From Pseudomonas sp. GM49 (GTDB taxonomy: Bacteria; Pseudomonadota; Gammaproteobacteria; Pseudomonadales; Pseudomonadaceae): a stretch of DNA of 64,000 bases. Positions within the stretch are counted from its first letter, which is position 1. Each line of letters starts with the position of its first letter. Made by a program: the position numbers and the translations under genes. Below, one piece after another: positions 16,522 to 26,697 of this stretch. The stretch covers positions 62,001 to 126,000 of the forward strand of contig NZ_AKJL01000272.1 of the NCBI RefSeq assembly GCF_000282355.1. Reading direction: 5' to 3'. A model generated the notes under the pieces. It saw nothing but the letters and a program-made list of their open reading frames with translations, was not told the origin of the DNA and searched no databases.

Positions 16522-17472
16522 TCACACCGCAATCGAAGGCAATGACAACCCCGACAACGACTCCGCACTACTGGCCTGCTCGGCCATCAACCAATCCACA
16601 AACTGCTGGATCAAAGCTCCACGCCGTTTGCGCTGGGGCAGAACCACGTAGTAACCCAGCCTCGACATCACCGTTTCGCCGATCGGCCGACACAACAACC
16701 CTTGCGCGAGCAAGTTATCCACAAGGTGCCGCCAACCAATGGCCACGCCCTGACCGCCAATCGCGGCCTGAATCAGCAGGGTGTAGTTGTCGAAGCGCAA
16801 CTGTCCGGGCGCCGGGGGCGAGGTGATGCCCAGCTCGCGGAACACACCACTCCAGTCGAACCAGTTACTGCTGTGTTCCCCACGCAGGTGCAGCAACGGA
16901 AACTCCAGCAATGCCTGGGCCGGCAAGGGTAAGGTCCGCTCGCTCAACAACTGCGGGCTGCACACCGGAAACACTTCCTCGCTGAACAGCCAATGGCTTT
17001 CACCCTGCTTGAAACGGCCATCGCCAAACAGCACCGCCACATCGATATCAGTACGTAGCATGTTATGACTGCGTTCACTGGTGACCAGGCTGACATCTAC
17101 CTGCGGATTGGCCGCGTGAAAGCGGTGCAGACGCGGCATCAACCAATAGGCTGCGAAGGCAAAATCCGTGGCAACTTGCAGCACTTCATGCTGTTGCTGT
17201 GCGCTGATTGCGCTCAATCCTGCGTCGATATTCTGCAATCCGAGCTGAACCTGCTCGAAAAGAATCTGCCCGGCCTCGGTCAGTCCGATTCCACGATAAA
17301 TGCGGTCGAACAGGCGGGTCGCCAATTGTTCTTCCAGGCGCTTGATCTGCTGGCTGATGGCCGGTTGCGTCGTACCCAGTTCAACCGCCGCAGCGGTGAA
17401 GCTGCGCTGACGGGCCGCCGCTTCGAAGGCACGAAGCAAATCCAGTGACAGGTCACCAAGGGCGTCATACAT
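16522..17472 (-). CDS. betR: LysR-type regulator of choline-O-sulfate utilisation (BetR-like)
   Basis: A 316-residue LysR-type transcriptional regulator. The winged helix-turn-helix is at about residues 10-70 (SFTAAAVELGTTQPAISQQIKRLEEQL), followed by the two-lobed effector domain. It is divergent from the choline-sulfatase gene betC, with about 114 bp between starts, so control of betC-choX and of itself is expected. A 15-bp palindrome of LysR type overlaps its start codon. The name rests on position next to betC and general resemblance; the inducer is presumably choline sulfate or choline. Confidence 0.8.
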   Translation of the reverse strand: MYDALGDLSLDLLRAFEAAARQRSFTAAAVELGTTQPAISQQIKRLEEQLATRLFDRIYRGIGLTEAGQILFEQVQLGLQNIDAGLSAISAQQQHEVLQVATDFAFAAYWLMPRLHRFHAANPQVDVSLVTSERSHNMLRTDIDVAVLFGDGRFKQGESHWLFSEEVFPVCSPQLLSERTLPLPAQALLEFPLLHLRGEHSSNWFDWSGVFRELGITSPPAPGQLRFDNYTLLIQAAIGGQGVAIGWRHLVDNLLAQGLLCRPIGETVMSRLGYYVVLPQRKRRGALIQQFVDWLMAEQASSAESLSGLSLPSIAV

Positions 17473-17485
17473 AAGCTGTGCTTAT
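17471..17485. promoter_or_regulatory. LysR-type operator candidate (perfect palindrome) at betR start
   Basis: ATAAGC-TGT-GCTTAT is a perfect 6+3+6 inverted repeat overlapping the first codon of betR. It matches the general T-N11-A layout of LysR boxes. Binding here would fit autorepression of betR and control of divergent betC. Confidence 0.5.
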
Positions 17486-17586
17486 CCTAGTCATTGCCGT
17501 GTATGGGCTTTACCGCAAAGCGTGAGGGTTTCATTCTCGAAGCCAGCACTCTCGCATAAACATCCACTATGGAATGCCGCGATCAC

Positions 17587-19098
17587 ATGAAGCGCAAGAA
17601 CATTCTTTTCATCATGGCCGATCAAATGGCCGCGCCAATGTTGCCGTTCTACGGCCCGTCGCCCATCAAGCTGCCCCATCTCAGCCGCCTCGCCGCACAA
17701 GGCGTGGTGTTCGATTCTGCTTATTGCAACAGCCCCCTGTGCGCGCCGTCGCGATTTACCCTGGTCAGCGGCCAGTTGCCGAGCAAGATCGGCGCCTACG
17801 ACAACGCCGCCGATTTCCCCGCCGAGGTACCGACTTATGCCCATTACTTGCGCCGCCTCGGCTACCGCACCGCCCTGTCGGGCAAGATGCATTTCTGTGG
17901 ACCAGACCAGCTGCATGGCTACGAAGAACGCCTGACCAGTGACATTTACCCGGCCGACTACGGCTGGGCAGTGAACTGGGATGAACCGGACGTGCGCCCG
18001 ACCTGGTATCACAACATGTCGTCGGTGCTGCAAGCCGGCCCGTGTGTGCGCACCAATCAGCTGGATTTCGACGAAGAGGTGGTGTTCAAGGCCCAGCAAT
18101 ACCTGTTCGATCATATCCGCGAAGATGGAGACCAGCCGTTCTGCCTGACCGTTTCGATGACTCACCCACACGACCCGTACACCATTCCCAAAGCCTTCTG
18201 GGATTTGTACGACGATGCCGACATCCCGCTGCCTACAGCCCCGGATCAGCATTCACTCGATCCACACTCCCAGCGTTTGCTCAAGGTTTACGACCTGTGG
18301 GACAAGCCATTGCCTGTGGATAAGATCCGCGATGCCCGCCGCGCCTATTTCGGAGCGTGCAGCTATATCGACAGTAACGTCGGCAAACTCCTGCAAACCC
18401 TCGAAGATACTGGGTTGATCGACGACACCATCATCGTCTTCTCCGGCGACCACGGCGACATGCTCGGCGAACGTGGCCTCTGGTACAAAATGCACTGGTA
18501 TGAAATGGCCGCACGGGTGCCGCTGCTGATCAGCGCACCGGGGCAATTCGGTGCCGGCCGAGTCAGCGCCAGCGTTTCGACCGCCGACCTGTTGCCGACC
18601 TTCGTTGAACTGGCCGGAGGCACTCTGGAACCTGGCTTGCCGCTGGATGGCCGTTCGCTGGTGCCGCACCTGCAAGGGCAGGGCGGTCACGACGAAGTGT
18701 TCGGCGAATACATGGCCGAAGGCACCATCAGCCCGTTGATGATGATCCGCCGCGGTGCCTACAAATTCATCTACAGCGAAGACGACCCTTGCCTACTCTT
18801 CGACGTACACAACGACCCTCGCGAACTGGAGGAACTCAGCCATTCGCCGCAACATCGCCAGCTATTCGACGATTTTCTTGCCGAAGCGCGGACCAAATGG
18901 AACATCCCGGCGATTCACCAGCAGGTGCTCGCCAGCCAGCGGCGTCGACGTTTCGTGGCCGAGGCGCTGACCCTCGGCAAGCTGAAGAGCTGGGATCATC
19001 AGCCGCTGGTGGACGCCAGTCAGCAATACATGCGTAACCACATCGACCTCGACGATCTGGAGCGTAAAGCACGTTATCCACAACCCTGCCAAAACTAA
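17587..19098 (+). CDS. betC: Choline-sulfatase
   Basis: A 503-residue type I sulfatase. The formylglycine signature C-A-P-S-R is at residues 52-56 (Cys52 converted to formylglycine in this family). The metal-binding aspartates are at the N-terminus (IMADQ) and in FSGDHGDMLGERGLW. The C-terminal extension LDDLERKARYP is typical of choline sulfatases. It hydrolyses choline-O-sulfate to choline and sulfate in the cytoplasm. The second ATG (17587) gives the usual MKRKNILFIMADQ start. It lies between divergent betR and choX, 19 bp ahead of choX, forming a choline-sulfate uptake and breakdown operon. Confidence 0.93.
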   Translation: MKRKNILFIMADQMAAPMLPFYGPSPIKLPHLSRLAAQGVVFDSAYCNSPLCAPSRFTLVSGQLPSKIGAYDNAADFPAEVPTYAHYLRRLGYRTALSGKMHFCGPDQLHGYEERLTSDIYPADYGWAVNWDEPDVRPTWYHNMSSVLQAGPCVRTNQLDFDEEVVFKAQQYLFDHIREDGDQPFCLTVSMTHPHDPYTIPKAFWDLYDDADIPLPTAPDQHSLDPHSQRLLKVYDLWDKPLPVDKIRDARRAYFGACSYIDSNVGKLLQTLEDTGLIDDTIIVFSGDHGDMLGERGLWYKMHWYEMAARVPLLISAPGQFGAGRVSASVSTADLLPTFVELAGGTLEPGLPLDGRSLVPHLQGQGGHDEVFGEYMAEGTISPLMMIRRGAYKFIYSEDDPCLLFDVHNDPRELEELSHSPQHRQLFDDFLAEARTKWNIPAIHQQVLASQRRRRFVAEALTLGKLKSWDHQPLVDASQQYMRNHIDLDDLERKARYPQPCQN

Positions 19099-19117
19099 TA
19101 ATGTTAAGGGGAAGTCC

Positions 19118-20038
19118 ATGCAAAGGTTATCCACAGTACTGACGATCGGGCTCCTGGCTCTAGGCAGTGCATCGGCGTTTGCCGATCAGAGTTGCGAGAC
19201 GGTGAAGATGGCCGACCCGGGCTGGAGCGACATTGCCGCGACCAATGCCATCACCGGGTTTCTGCTGGACGGCATGGGCTACAAGGCCAAGGTTGATACC
19301 CTCGCGGTGCCGATCACCTTTGGCGGGCTCAAGGATGGCCAGGTCGATGTGTTCCTGGGTAACTGGATGCCGGCGCAGCAGGGCTTCTACGACAAATTCG
19401 TCGCCAGCGGCGATGTCACGCAACTGGCGAAGAACCTCGACGGCACCGAATTCACCCTCGCCGTCCCGGACTACGTGTGGGACGCGGGTGTGCATGACTT
19501 TGCCGACCTGAACAAATACGCCGACAAGTTCGACCGCAAGATCTACGGCATCGGTTCCGGCGCACCGGCGAACATCTCACTGCAAGAGATCATCAAGAAA
19601 AACGATTTCGACATGGGCCAGTGGAAACTGGTCGAGTCCAGCGAGCAGGCAATGCTGGCAGAAGTGTCCCGCGCGGTGAAAAAACAGAAATTCGTAACCT
19701 TCCTCGGCTGGACCCCACACCCGATGAACGTGCAGCTGAAAATGCATTACCTCAAGGGCGGCGAGAAATACTTCGGCGACACCGGCAGCGTTCATACCCT
19801 GACCCGCAAAGGTTATGCACAGGCCTGTCCGAACGTTGGCAAGCTGCTGACCAACCTGAGTTTCACCCAGGACATGGAGAACAGCATCATGGCCGAGGTG
19901 GTGAACAAGAAAGTCAGCAATACCGACGCAGCCAAGGCATGGATCAAGGCCAACCCCGCGGTACTGGACAAGTGGCTCGATGGGGTGAAGACCGTAGATG
20001 GGCAGGATGCGTTGCCGGCGGTGAAAGCCAAGTTGTAA
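19118..20038 (+). CDS. choX: Choline ABC transporter periplasmic substrate-binding protein
   Basis: A 306-residue ChoX/OpuAC-like protein. A Sec signal peptide ends near A-F-A-D at residues 21-24. The mature domain contains the aromatic-box blocks of choline and betaine binders (ADPGWSDIAATNAITGFLL, FLGNWMPAQQGFYDKF, FLGWTPHPMN). AAGGGGAAG precedes the ATG. It is just downstream of betC, but no permease or ATPase gene (choW, choV) is present in this window, so it must share components encoded elsewhere. A perfect DnaA-box sequence (19127-19135) lies within its fourth to sixth codons. Confidence 0.9.
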   Translation: MQRLSTVLTIGLLALGSASAFADQSCETVKMADPGWSDIAATNAITGFLLDGMGYKAKVDTLAVPITFGGLKDGQVDVFLGNWMPAQQGFYDKFVASGDVTQLAKNLDGTEFTLAVPDYVWDAGVHDFADLNKYADKFDRKIYGIGSGAPANISLQEIIKKNDFDMGQWKLVESSEQAMLAEVSRAVKKQKFVTFLGWTPHPMNVQLKMHYLKGGEKYFGDTGSVHTLTRKGYAQACPNVGKLLTNLSFTQDMENSIMAEVVNKKVSNTDAAKAWIKANPAVLDKWLDGVKTVDGQDALPAVKAKL

Positions 20039-20050
20039 CGTTCAAGGACG

Positions 20051-20120
20051 CCATCGCGGGAAAGCCCGCTCCCACAGGTTTTCGGAGATCCTTGTGAGAG
20101 CGGGCTTGCCCGCGATTCGA
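20051..20120. repeat. REP doublet 5
   Basis: ATCGCGGGAAAGCCCGCTCCCACA and a diverged reverse complement bracket a short spacer between choX and the SulP gene. It has more mismatches than the other copies. Confidence 0.75.
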
Positions 20121-20191
20121 TGGTCGCCCTTGCACAACTGGTTCTGACCCACCACCCTGACATTTTCGCCGTTTATTCACCGAGAGGCCCC

Positions 20192-21760
20192 ATGGCCCTG
20201 CCAAGCCGCCATTCACTCTTTCCATTCCTCAGTTGGCTGCCCAAGCAAACCCGCGCCAGCGTCGGTCGTGACCTGATCGTCGGCCTCAGCGGCGCGATTC
20301 TGGCGTTGCCGCAATCCATTGCCTACGCGCTGATTGCCGGCCTGCCACCGGAATACGGCCTCTATGCCGCAATCATCCCCGTGCTGATCGCCTGCCTCTG
20401 GGGCTCGTCGTGGCATTTGATCTGCGGTCCTACGGCGGCCATCTCGATTGTCCTGTATGCCAGCGTCAGTCCTCTGGCCGTTCCGGCCACGCAGGACTAC
20501 GTCATGTTGATCCTGTTGCTGACGTTTCTTGCCGGCATCTTTCAGTGGCTGCTGGGTTTGCTGCGGTTTGGCGCGCTGGTGAATTTCGTCTCGCACTCGG
20601 TGGTACTCGGCTTCACCCTGGGTGCTGCCGTGGTGATTGCCATCGGTCAATTGCCTAACCTGCTGGGGCTGGACTTGCCCAGCCAAGCCACCGCGCTGGA
20701 TAGCTTCATCACGTTGTTGCTCCATCTCGGCGAAATGGACAGACCTTCGCTGGCGCTGGGGCTGGCGACGGTGGTGGTGGGCGTGACCCTCAAACTGCTG
20801 CTGCCACGCTGGCCGACGCTCCTGATCACTCTGGTTCTCGGCGGATTGCTGGTCTGGCTCTGGCCATCGATGTTCGGGCACGTGCAACTGGTCAACGCAT
20901 TCATCGGCCAATTGCCGCCCTTCAGTCCGTTGCCGCTGGACCTCGACCTGATCCTGCGCCTGCTGCCCAGCGCGGTGGCGGTCGGAATGCTCGGGCTGGT
21001 CACCAGCCTGTCGATTGCCCGCTCGATTTCTGCACGTTCGCAGCAATTACTCGACGCGAATCAGGAAGTTCGTGCCCAGGGCTTGTCGAATATCGTCGGG
21101 GCGTTTTTTTCCGGATCGCTGTCGGCCGGCTCCTTCACTCGCTCAGGCCTGAGCTATGAAGCGGGGGCCTGTTCGCCACTGGCCGGGATCTTTTCGGCAT
21201 TGTGGGTGGCGCTGTTTGCGATCTTCGGTGCGAGCCTGATCGCGCACATCCCGATTCCGGCCATGGCCGGCAGCATTCTGTTGATCGCCTGGGGACTGGT
21301 GGACCATCGCGGCATTCGCGCGTTGTTGCGGGTCAGCCGTGCTGAATTCGCGGTCATGGCACTGACCTGCGTCGCCACGCTGCTGCTGGAGTTGCAAACG
21401 GCGATCTACGCCGGCGTATTGGCCTCGCTTTTTTTCTACCTCAAACGCACATCGCAACCCCGGGTGCAGCATGTACGAGATGGCGAGGAGGATATTCTGC
21501 GGGTGGGCGGTTCGATCTTTTTCGGTGCCAGCCACTACCTGCAAGTGCGTCTGCAACGGATGCATGGCGTGCGGGTGGTGATCGAGGCGCAGCAGATCAA
21601 CTTCATCGATTATTCAGGGGTGGAAATGCTGCATCAGGAGGCGCGGCGCCTGTTGCGTCAAGATCGCAGCCTGACCTTGCGCCGGGCACGGCCGCAGGTG
21701 GTGGAAGAGTTGAGGAAGCTCGAAGGGGCGGAGAAATGCCCGATCCGGTTTGAGGATTGA
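20192..21760 (+). CDS. SulP family inorganic anion transporter with STAS domain
   Basis: A 522-residue transporter with about ten to twelve hydrophobic segments in residues 25-390 (including AYALIAGLPPEYGLYAAIIP, typical of SulP). A C-terminal STAS domain contains INFIDYSGVEMLHQE. Family members carry sulfate, bicarbonate or other anions. Its place after betC-choX suggests handling of sulfate released from choline sulfate, or uptake of the ester (inference). The ATG at 20192 follows GAGAGGCCCC. It is separated from choX by about 150 bp with REP doublet 5, so co-transcription is uncertain. Confidence 0.88.
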   Translation: MALPSRHSLFPFLSWLPKQTRASVGRDLIVGLSGAILALPQSIAYALIAGLPPEYGLYAAIIPVLIACLWGSSWHLICGPTAAISIVLYASVSPLAVPATQDYVMLILLLTFLAGIFQWLLGLLRFGALVNFVSHSVVLGFTLGAAVVIAIGQLPNLLGLDLPSQATALDSFITLLLHLGEMDRPSLALGLATVVVGVTLKLLLPRWPTLLITLVLGGLLVWLWPSMFGHVQLVNAFIGQLPPFSPLPLDLDLILRLLPSAVAVGMLGLVTSLSIARSISARSQQLLDANQEVRAQGLSNIVGAFFSGSLSAGSFTRSGLSYEAGACSPLAGIFSALWVALFAIFGASLIAHIPIPAMAGSILLIAWGLVDHRGIRALLRVSRAEFAVMALTCVATLLLELQTAIYAGVLASLFFYLKRTSQPRVQHVRDGEEDILRVGGSIFFGASHYLQVRLQRMHGVRVVIEAQQINFIDYSGVEMLHQEARRLLRQDRSLTLRRARPQVVEELRKLEGAEKCPIRFED

Positions 21761-21771
21761 AACACCGCCCC

Positions 21772-21886
21772 CTGTAGGAGCGAGCTTGCTCCGGGCGGCG
21801 CTCCGACGAAGGTCGTGAACGAAAACGCGCAAAACCAGATGCCTAAGGTGCCCTCGGGTTTTTCGCGAGCAAGCTCGCTCCTACAG
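21772..21886. repeat. REP doublet 6 (chimeric arms)
   Basis: The left arm is CTGTAGGAGCGAGCTTGCTC extended with CGGGCGGCGCTCCGACGAAG, like doublet 2. The right arm is the ordinary TTCGCGAGCAAGCTCGCTCC type. The two halves therefore pair only over the core. It lies between the convergent SulP and aroE genes. Confidence 0.85.
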
Positions 21887-21890
21887 TAGG

Positions 21891-22712
21891 TTATAGGGCC
21901 AGCTGCCGACGCAACTCCGCCAGCACCGGCGCCGTATCCGGTCGCACGCCACGCCACAGGAAGAACGCTTCCGCCGCTTGTTCGGCAAGCATTCCCAAAC
22001 CATCCATCGCCACCGCCGCGCCGTGTTCGCTGGCCCAGCGGCAAAACGAGGTCGGTTCCTTGCCGTACATCATGTCGTAGCACACCGTTTTGCCCGGTTC
22101 GATCAGGCTGGGTGCAATCGGCGGCACATCGCCGGTCAGGCTCGCCGACGTCGCGTTGATGATCAGGTCCACCGACTCCTGCAACCAGTCGTAACCGCTG
22201 GCCGATACCGGCCCCAGATCGCCGAACAATTCCGCCAGCAGCTCGGCCTTGTCCACCGTGCGGTTGGCGATGATCACCGACGCAGGTTGCTCGGCCAGCA
22301 ACGGCTCCAAAGCACCGCGCACCGCACCGCCGGCACCGAGCAGCAGGATGCGTTTGCCCTTGAGGCTGAATCCGGCGTTGACCGTCAGGTCGCGCACCAG
22401 CCCGGCACCATCGGTGTTGTCGCCCAGCAGACTGCCATCGGCCAACTTGCTCAGGGTATTGACCGCACCCGCCCGCTGCGCCCGCGGGGTCAGGTTGTTC
22501 GCCAGTCGATAGGCCTCTTCCTTGAACGGTACCGTCACATTGGCGCCGCGTCCTTCGAGGAAAAACGTCCGGGCACAGGTGGAAAAGTCGTCGAGTGGCG
22601 CCAGTAACGTGTTGTAGTCCAGCTTCTGCGCGGTCTGCTCAGCAAACAGGCGATGGATCAGCGGCGACTTGCTGTGGCCAATCGGGTTACCGAATACGAC
22701 ATAACGGTCCAT
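21891..22712 (-). CDS. aroE: Shikimate dehydrogenase (NADP+)
   Basis: A 273-residue enzyme of the shikimate pathway, reducing 3-dehydroshikimate to shikimate. The shikimate-binding start is [15 protein letters not shown]. The catalytic Lys-containing block is [15 protein letters not shown], the NADP-binding loop is [12 protein letters not shown], and NRT follows a beta-strand. Length is normal. It is 13 bp downstream of hemF on the same strand; this hemF-aroE pairing is standard in Pseudomonas. Confidence 0.96.
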   Translation of the reverse strand: MDRYVVFGNPIGHSKSPLIHRLFAEQTAQKLDYNTLLAPLDDFSTCARTFFLEGRGANVTVPFKEEAYRLANNLTPRAQRAGAVNTLSKLADGSLLGDNTDGAGLVRDLTVNAGFSLKGKRILLLGAGGAVRGALEPLLAEQPASVIIANRTVDKAELLAELFGDLGPVSASGYDWLQESVDLIINATSASLTGDVPPIAPSLIEPGKTVCYDMMYGKEPTSFCRWASEHGAAVAMDGLGMLAEQAAEAFFLWRGVRPDTAPVLAELRRQLAL

Positions 22713-22725
22713 CAGGATTCCTCGT

Positions 22726-23664
<939 letters not shown>

Positions 23665-23739
23665 CTACGCGGTGCTCCCTTGGAGCTCAGCCTGCGCAAA
23701 TGGGCCCGTAGCATACCATCGCAAGTCGACCCGTCGCAG

Positions 23740-23753
23740 TTGACGAAGATCAA
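23740..23753. promoter_or_regulatory. Candidate Anr/FNR box between hemF and qor
   Basis: TTGAC-GAAG-ATCAA matches the Anr/FNR consensus TTGAT-N4-ATCAA with one mismatch. It is 100 bp upstream of the hemF start and 50 bp upstream of the divergent quinone reductase start, so either gene could be controlled. Confidence 0.5.
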
Positions 23754-23803
23754 GCTTAGGAGTCCGATAGGGAGCTTGGTAAAACGACCTATGGAGAGTT
23801 CAG

Positions 23804-24781
23804 ATGGCAAAGCGTATCCAGTTCCGCGCCCATGGCGGCCCCGAAGTGCTCGAATATGTGGACTACCAGCCCGCCGCGCCAGGTCCGAAGGAAGTGCGCG
23901 TGACCAACAAGGCGATCGGTCTGAACTTCATCGACACCTATTACCGCAGCGGTCTGTATCCGCCGCCGTCCCTGCCATCGGGTGTCGGCTCCGAAGGCGC
24001 GGGCGTGGTCGAAGCGGTGGGCAGCGACGTGACCCGCTTCAAGGTCGGCGATCGCGTGGCCTATGGCAGCGGCCCATTGGGCGCCTACAGTGATGTTCAC
24101 GTCTTGCCCGAGGCCAATCTGGTGAAACTGCCAGACGCTATCAGTTTCGAACAGGCCGCCGGCGTGATGCTCAAGGGCCTGACTGTGCAGTACCTGCTGC
24201 GTCAGACTTATGAACTCAAGGGTGGCGAAACCATCCTGTTCCATGCCGCGGCCGGTGGGGTCGGTTCCCTGGCCTGCCAATGGGCCCGGGCCTTGGGCGT
24301 GAAGCTGATCGGTACGGTCAGCTCGGCAGAGAAAGCCGCACTGGCCAAGGCCAACGGTGCCTGGGCGACCATCGACTACAGCTATGAAAACGTCGCACAA
24401 CGCGTGCTGGAATTGACCGACGGCAAAAAAGTCCCGGTGGTGTACGACGGCGTCGGCAAGGACACCTGGCTGACTTCACTCGACTGCGCCGCGCCGCGGG
24501 GGCTGGTGGTGAGCTTCGGCAATGCGTCCGGCGCAGTGGACGGCGTGAACCTGGGGATTCTCGCGGGCAAGGGTTCGCTGTACGTGACCCGGCCAACCCT
24601 GGGCACTTATGCGAACAACGCCGAGAACCTGCAACGCATGGCCGACGAACTGTTCGAGATGATCATCAGCGGCAAGCTGACGGTGGACATCAGCCAGCGT
24701 TATCCGCTGGCTGACGCGGCGAAAGCGCAGACCGAGTTGTCGGCGCGGCGTACGACGGGTTCGGTTGTTCTGTTGCCCTGA
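23804..24781 (+). CDS. qor: NADPH:quinone reductase (zinc-independent MDR family)
   Basis: A 325-residue medium-chain reductase of the quinone oxidoreductase type. The N-terminal GroES-like domain contains NFIDTYYRSGLYPPP and GSEGAGVVEAVG. The Rossmann region has AAAGGVGSLACQWA. The zinc-binding cysteines of alcohol dehydrogenases are absent, as in Qor. GGAGAG precedes the ATG. It is divergent from hemF across about 160 bp. Predicted activity is NADPH-dependent one-electron quinone reduction. Confidence 0.92.
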   Translation: MAKRIQFRAHGGPEVLEYVDYQPAAPGPKEVRVTNKAIGLNFIDTYYRSGLYPPPSLPSGVGSEGAGVVEAVGSDVTRFKVGDRVAYGSGPLGAYSDVHVLPEANLVKLPDAISFEQAAGVMLKGLTVQYLLRQTYELKGGETILFHAAAGGVGSLACQWARALGVKLIGTVSSAEKAALAKANGAWATIDYSYENVAQRVLELTDGKKVPVVYDGVGKDTWLTSLDCAAPRGLVVSFGNASGAVDGVNLGILAGKGSLYVTRPTLGTYANNAENLQRMADELFEMIISGKLTVDISQRYPLADAAKAQTELSARRTTGSVVLLP

Positions 24782-24806
24782 ATGGGTAGTTGACTGGTAG
24801 GGCCCC

Positions 24807-24881
24807 TTCGCGAGCAAGCCCGCTCCCACACTGGATTTGTGAACGACACAGATCCAGTGTGGGAGCGGGCTTGCTCGCGAA
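24807..24881. repeat. REP doublet 7: perfect 30-bp inverted repeat
   Basis: The arms 24807-24836 and 24852-24881 are exact reverse complements with a 15-bp loop. Subtype GTGGGAGCGGGCTTGCTCGCGAA. It lies between the convergent qor and tsaC genes, where it could also act as a transcription or mRNA-decay barrier. Confidence 0.9.
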
Positions 24882-24897
24882 TGAGGTCAACCCGGCC

Positions 24898-25455
24898 TCA
24901 ATCCGGGCGCACAACCTTGCCGGTCGCCAGATCGCGAATCACGCTCGGGTTCTTGCGCCCGCCCAGATTGCCACCCAGCACCAGATCCACCTGGCCACGG
25001 AAATACTGCTCGACGCGAATCCGCGTACGCGCCGCCGGACGTCCCTGCGGGTTGGCCGACGTCGACACCAGCGGCCCGACCAGCGCGCACAAGTCCCGCA
25101 CCAGAGGGTGATCGCTGACCCGCAGCGCCACGGTTTCATGCACGCCGGTAATCCACTGCGGCAGCAGGTTCTGGTGCGGCACCAGCCAGGTGTTCGGCCC
25201 CGGCCAGGTACTGGCCATGCGGTCCATCCACAACTCGGGGAAGTCTTCGAAGAGGAAATCGAACTGACGGATATTGTCGGCGACCAGAATCAGCCCCTTA
25301 TCCACGGACCGGCCCTTGATCAGCAGCAGACGCTCTACCGCTTCCTCGTCCCACGGGTCGCAACCCAGGCCCCAGACTGCTTCGGTTGGGTAGGCAATCA
25401 CCGCCCCGGCGCGAATTGCTTGCGCGGCTTGTTGCACACGCCAACTGTTGACCAT
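24898..25455 (-). CDS. tsaC: L-threonylcarbamoyladenylate synthase, YrdC/Sua5 family
   Basis: A 185-residue protein that makes threonylcarbamoyl-AMP for tRNA t6A modification. Conserved blocks include [14 protein letters not shown], the KGR..KGLIL segment, and [11 protein letters not shown] near residue 140. The start is taken at ATG 25455 because GGAG lies 8 bp before it; a GTG at 25464 overlaps that ribosome binding site. It is next to dprA on the same strand, 54 bp downstream, as usual in Pseudomonas. Confidence 0.93.
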   Translation of the reverse strand: MVNSWRVQQAAQAIRAGAVIAYPTEAVWGLGCDPWDEEAVERLLLIKGRSVDKGLILVADNIRQFDFLFEDFPELWMDRMASTWPGPNTWLVPHQNLLPQWITGVHETVALRVSDHPLVRDLCALVGPLVSTSANPQGRPAARTRIRVEQYFRGQVDLVLGGNLGGRKNPSVIRDLATGKVVRPD

Positions 25456-25509
25456 GAAAAACACTCCAGAATAAGGCTCTGCGCAGTTTACCGATCTTGT
25501 TTATAAAAC

Positions 25510-26616
25510 CTAGCTCACCCGTGCAAACCAGCGCCCGCTTTCGCAAACGGCGCGACCGTCCATTTCCAGTTCCGTCAACGCCGCCAGCACTTTCGGCAAG
25601 GCCCAGCCGCTTGCATCGGCCAGCGCTTCACTGGTGTGAGGCGCGGCATGCAGTAACTTCAACAGCGGGTGAGTCGTTGCAGGGGTGCAGGTTTGTGTGG
25701 ATAACGACAGTCGTTGCCAGCCTCGCAAGGCTTCGAGGATGTGTTCGATGGTTTCCACCAGCACCGCACCGTCACGGATCAATTGATGGCAGCCGCGGGC
25801 GCCGGGATGATGGATCGACCCGGGCATCGCAAACACCTCGCGTCCCTGTTCCGCCGCCAGCCTCGCGGTGATCAGTGAACCGCTGGCGACACTGGCTTCG
25901 ACCACCAGCACCCCGAGCGACAAACCACTGATGATCCGGTTGCGCCGAGGGAAGTTGCTGGCGCTGGGGCCTGCATCCAGCGGAAACTCCGAAAGCACCG
26001 CACTGCCCGAAGCAATCATGGTGTCCGCCAGGCGTCTATTTCGCTGTGGATAAAACTTCTCAAGCCCCGTACCAAGCACACCGACCGTTTGCCCGCCGAC
26101 ATCGAGCGCGGCCTGGTGCGCGGCGGCATCAATGCCCAGGGCGAGGCCGCTGGTAATGACAAAACCGGCACCCGCCAGGCTGCGGGAAAACGCGGCAGCG
26201 GTGTCCATCCCTGGCCGGGACGCGCGACGGCTGCCGACCATCGCCAGCTGTGGTTTTTCCAGAATGTCCGGATCGCCAGCGACAAACAACAGCGGTGGTG
26301 CATCGCTGATTTGTGCCAGCAGTGCCGGGTAGTCCGGCTGGTCCCACATCAGTAAATGCTGACCCGGACGCTCCAGCCAGGCCATTGCATGGCTCGCGCC
26401 ATCGCGAATATCAGCGCAACGGCGAGCCTGCGAACACGCCAGCGGCAGGCCCAGTGCACGCCAGGCACTGGCGGGCGCACTGAGAGCTTTGGATGCCGAA
26501 CCGAAGGCCTCGAGCAATTTCTTGAAACGCGCGGGACCGAGTTCCGGCAGTCGATGCAAACGCAAGCGGGCTTCCAGTTCCGCAGGGGAAACCGGTGTAA
26601 CGGCAGACAGCGACAT
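25510..26616 (-). CDS. dprA: DNA-processing protein DprA
   Basis: A 368-residue single-strand DNA-binding protein that loads RecA on incoming DNA during transformation. The N-terminal region (residues 1-70) is SAM-like. The Rossmann-fold core has MVGSRRASRPGMDTAAAFSR, SGLALGIDAAAHQAAL and VLGTGLEKFYPQRN. A C-terminal winged-helix domain follows (DASGWALPKVLAALTELEMDGR). AAGGATGATCC precedes the ATG. It contains DnaA-box matches at 25696 and 26045, part of the origin-region cluster. Confidence 0.93.
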   Translation of the reverse strand: MSLSAVTPVSPAELEARLRLHRLPELGPARFKKLLEAFGSASKALSAPASAWRALGLPLACSQARRCADIRDGASHAMAWLERPGQHLLMWDQPDYPALLAQISDAPPLLFVAGDPDILEKPQLAMVGSRRASRPGMDTAAAFSRSLAGAGFVITSGLALGIDAAAHQAALDVGGQTVGVLGTGLEKFYPQRNRRLADTMIASGSAVLSEFPLDAGPSASNFPRRNRIISGLSLGVLVVEASVASGSLITARLAAEQGREVFAMPGSIHHPGARGCHQLIRDGAVLVETIEHILEALRGWQRLSLSTQTCTPATTHPLLKLLHAAPHTSEALADASGWALPKVLAALTELEMDGRAVCESGRWFARVS

Positions 26617-26697
26617 GGATCATCCTTGATCGTTATGAGCACCCGTACAAACGGGAATAAGCTGTGGATAACTCTGTTGGTAACTTGTGAAGCACAC

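Noticed and set aside
16509-16524. A parS-like sequence CGTTTCACGTTTCACA
   Set aside because: Only one half matches the ParB site; the palindrome is broken.
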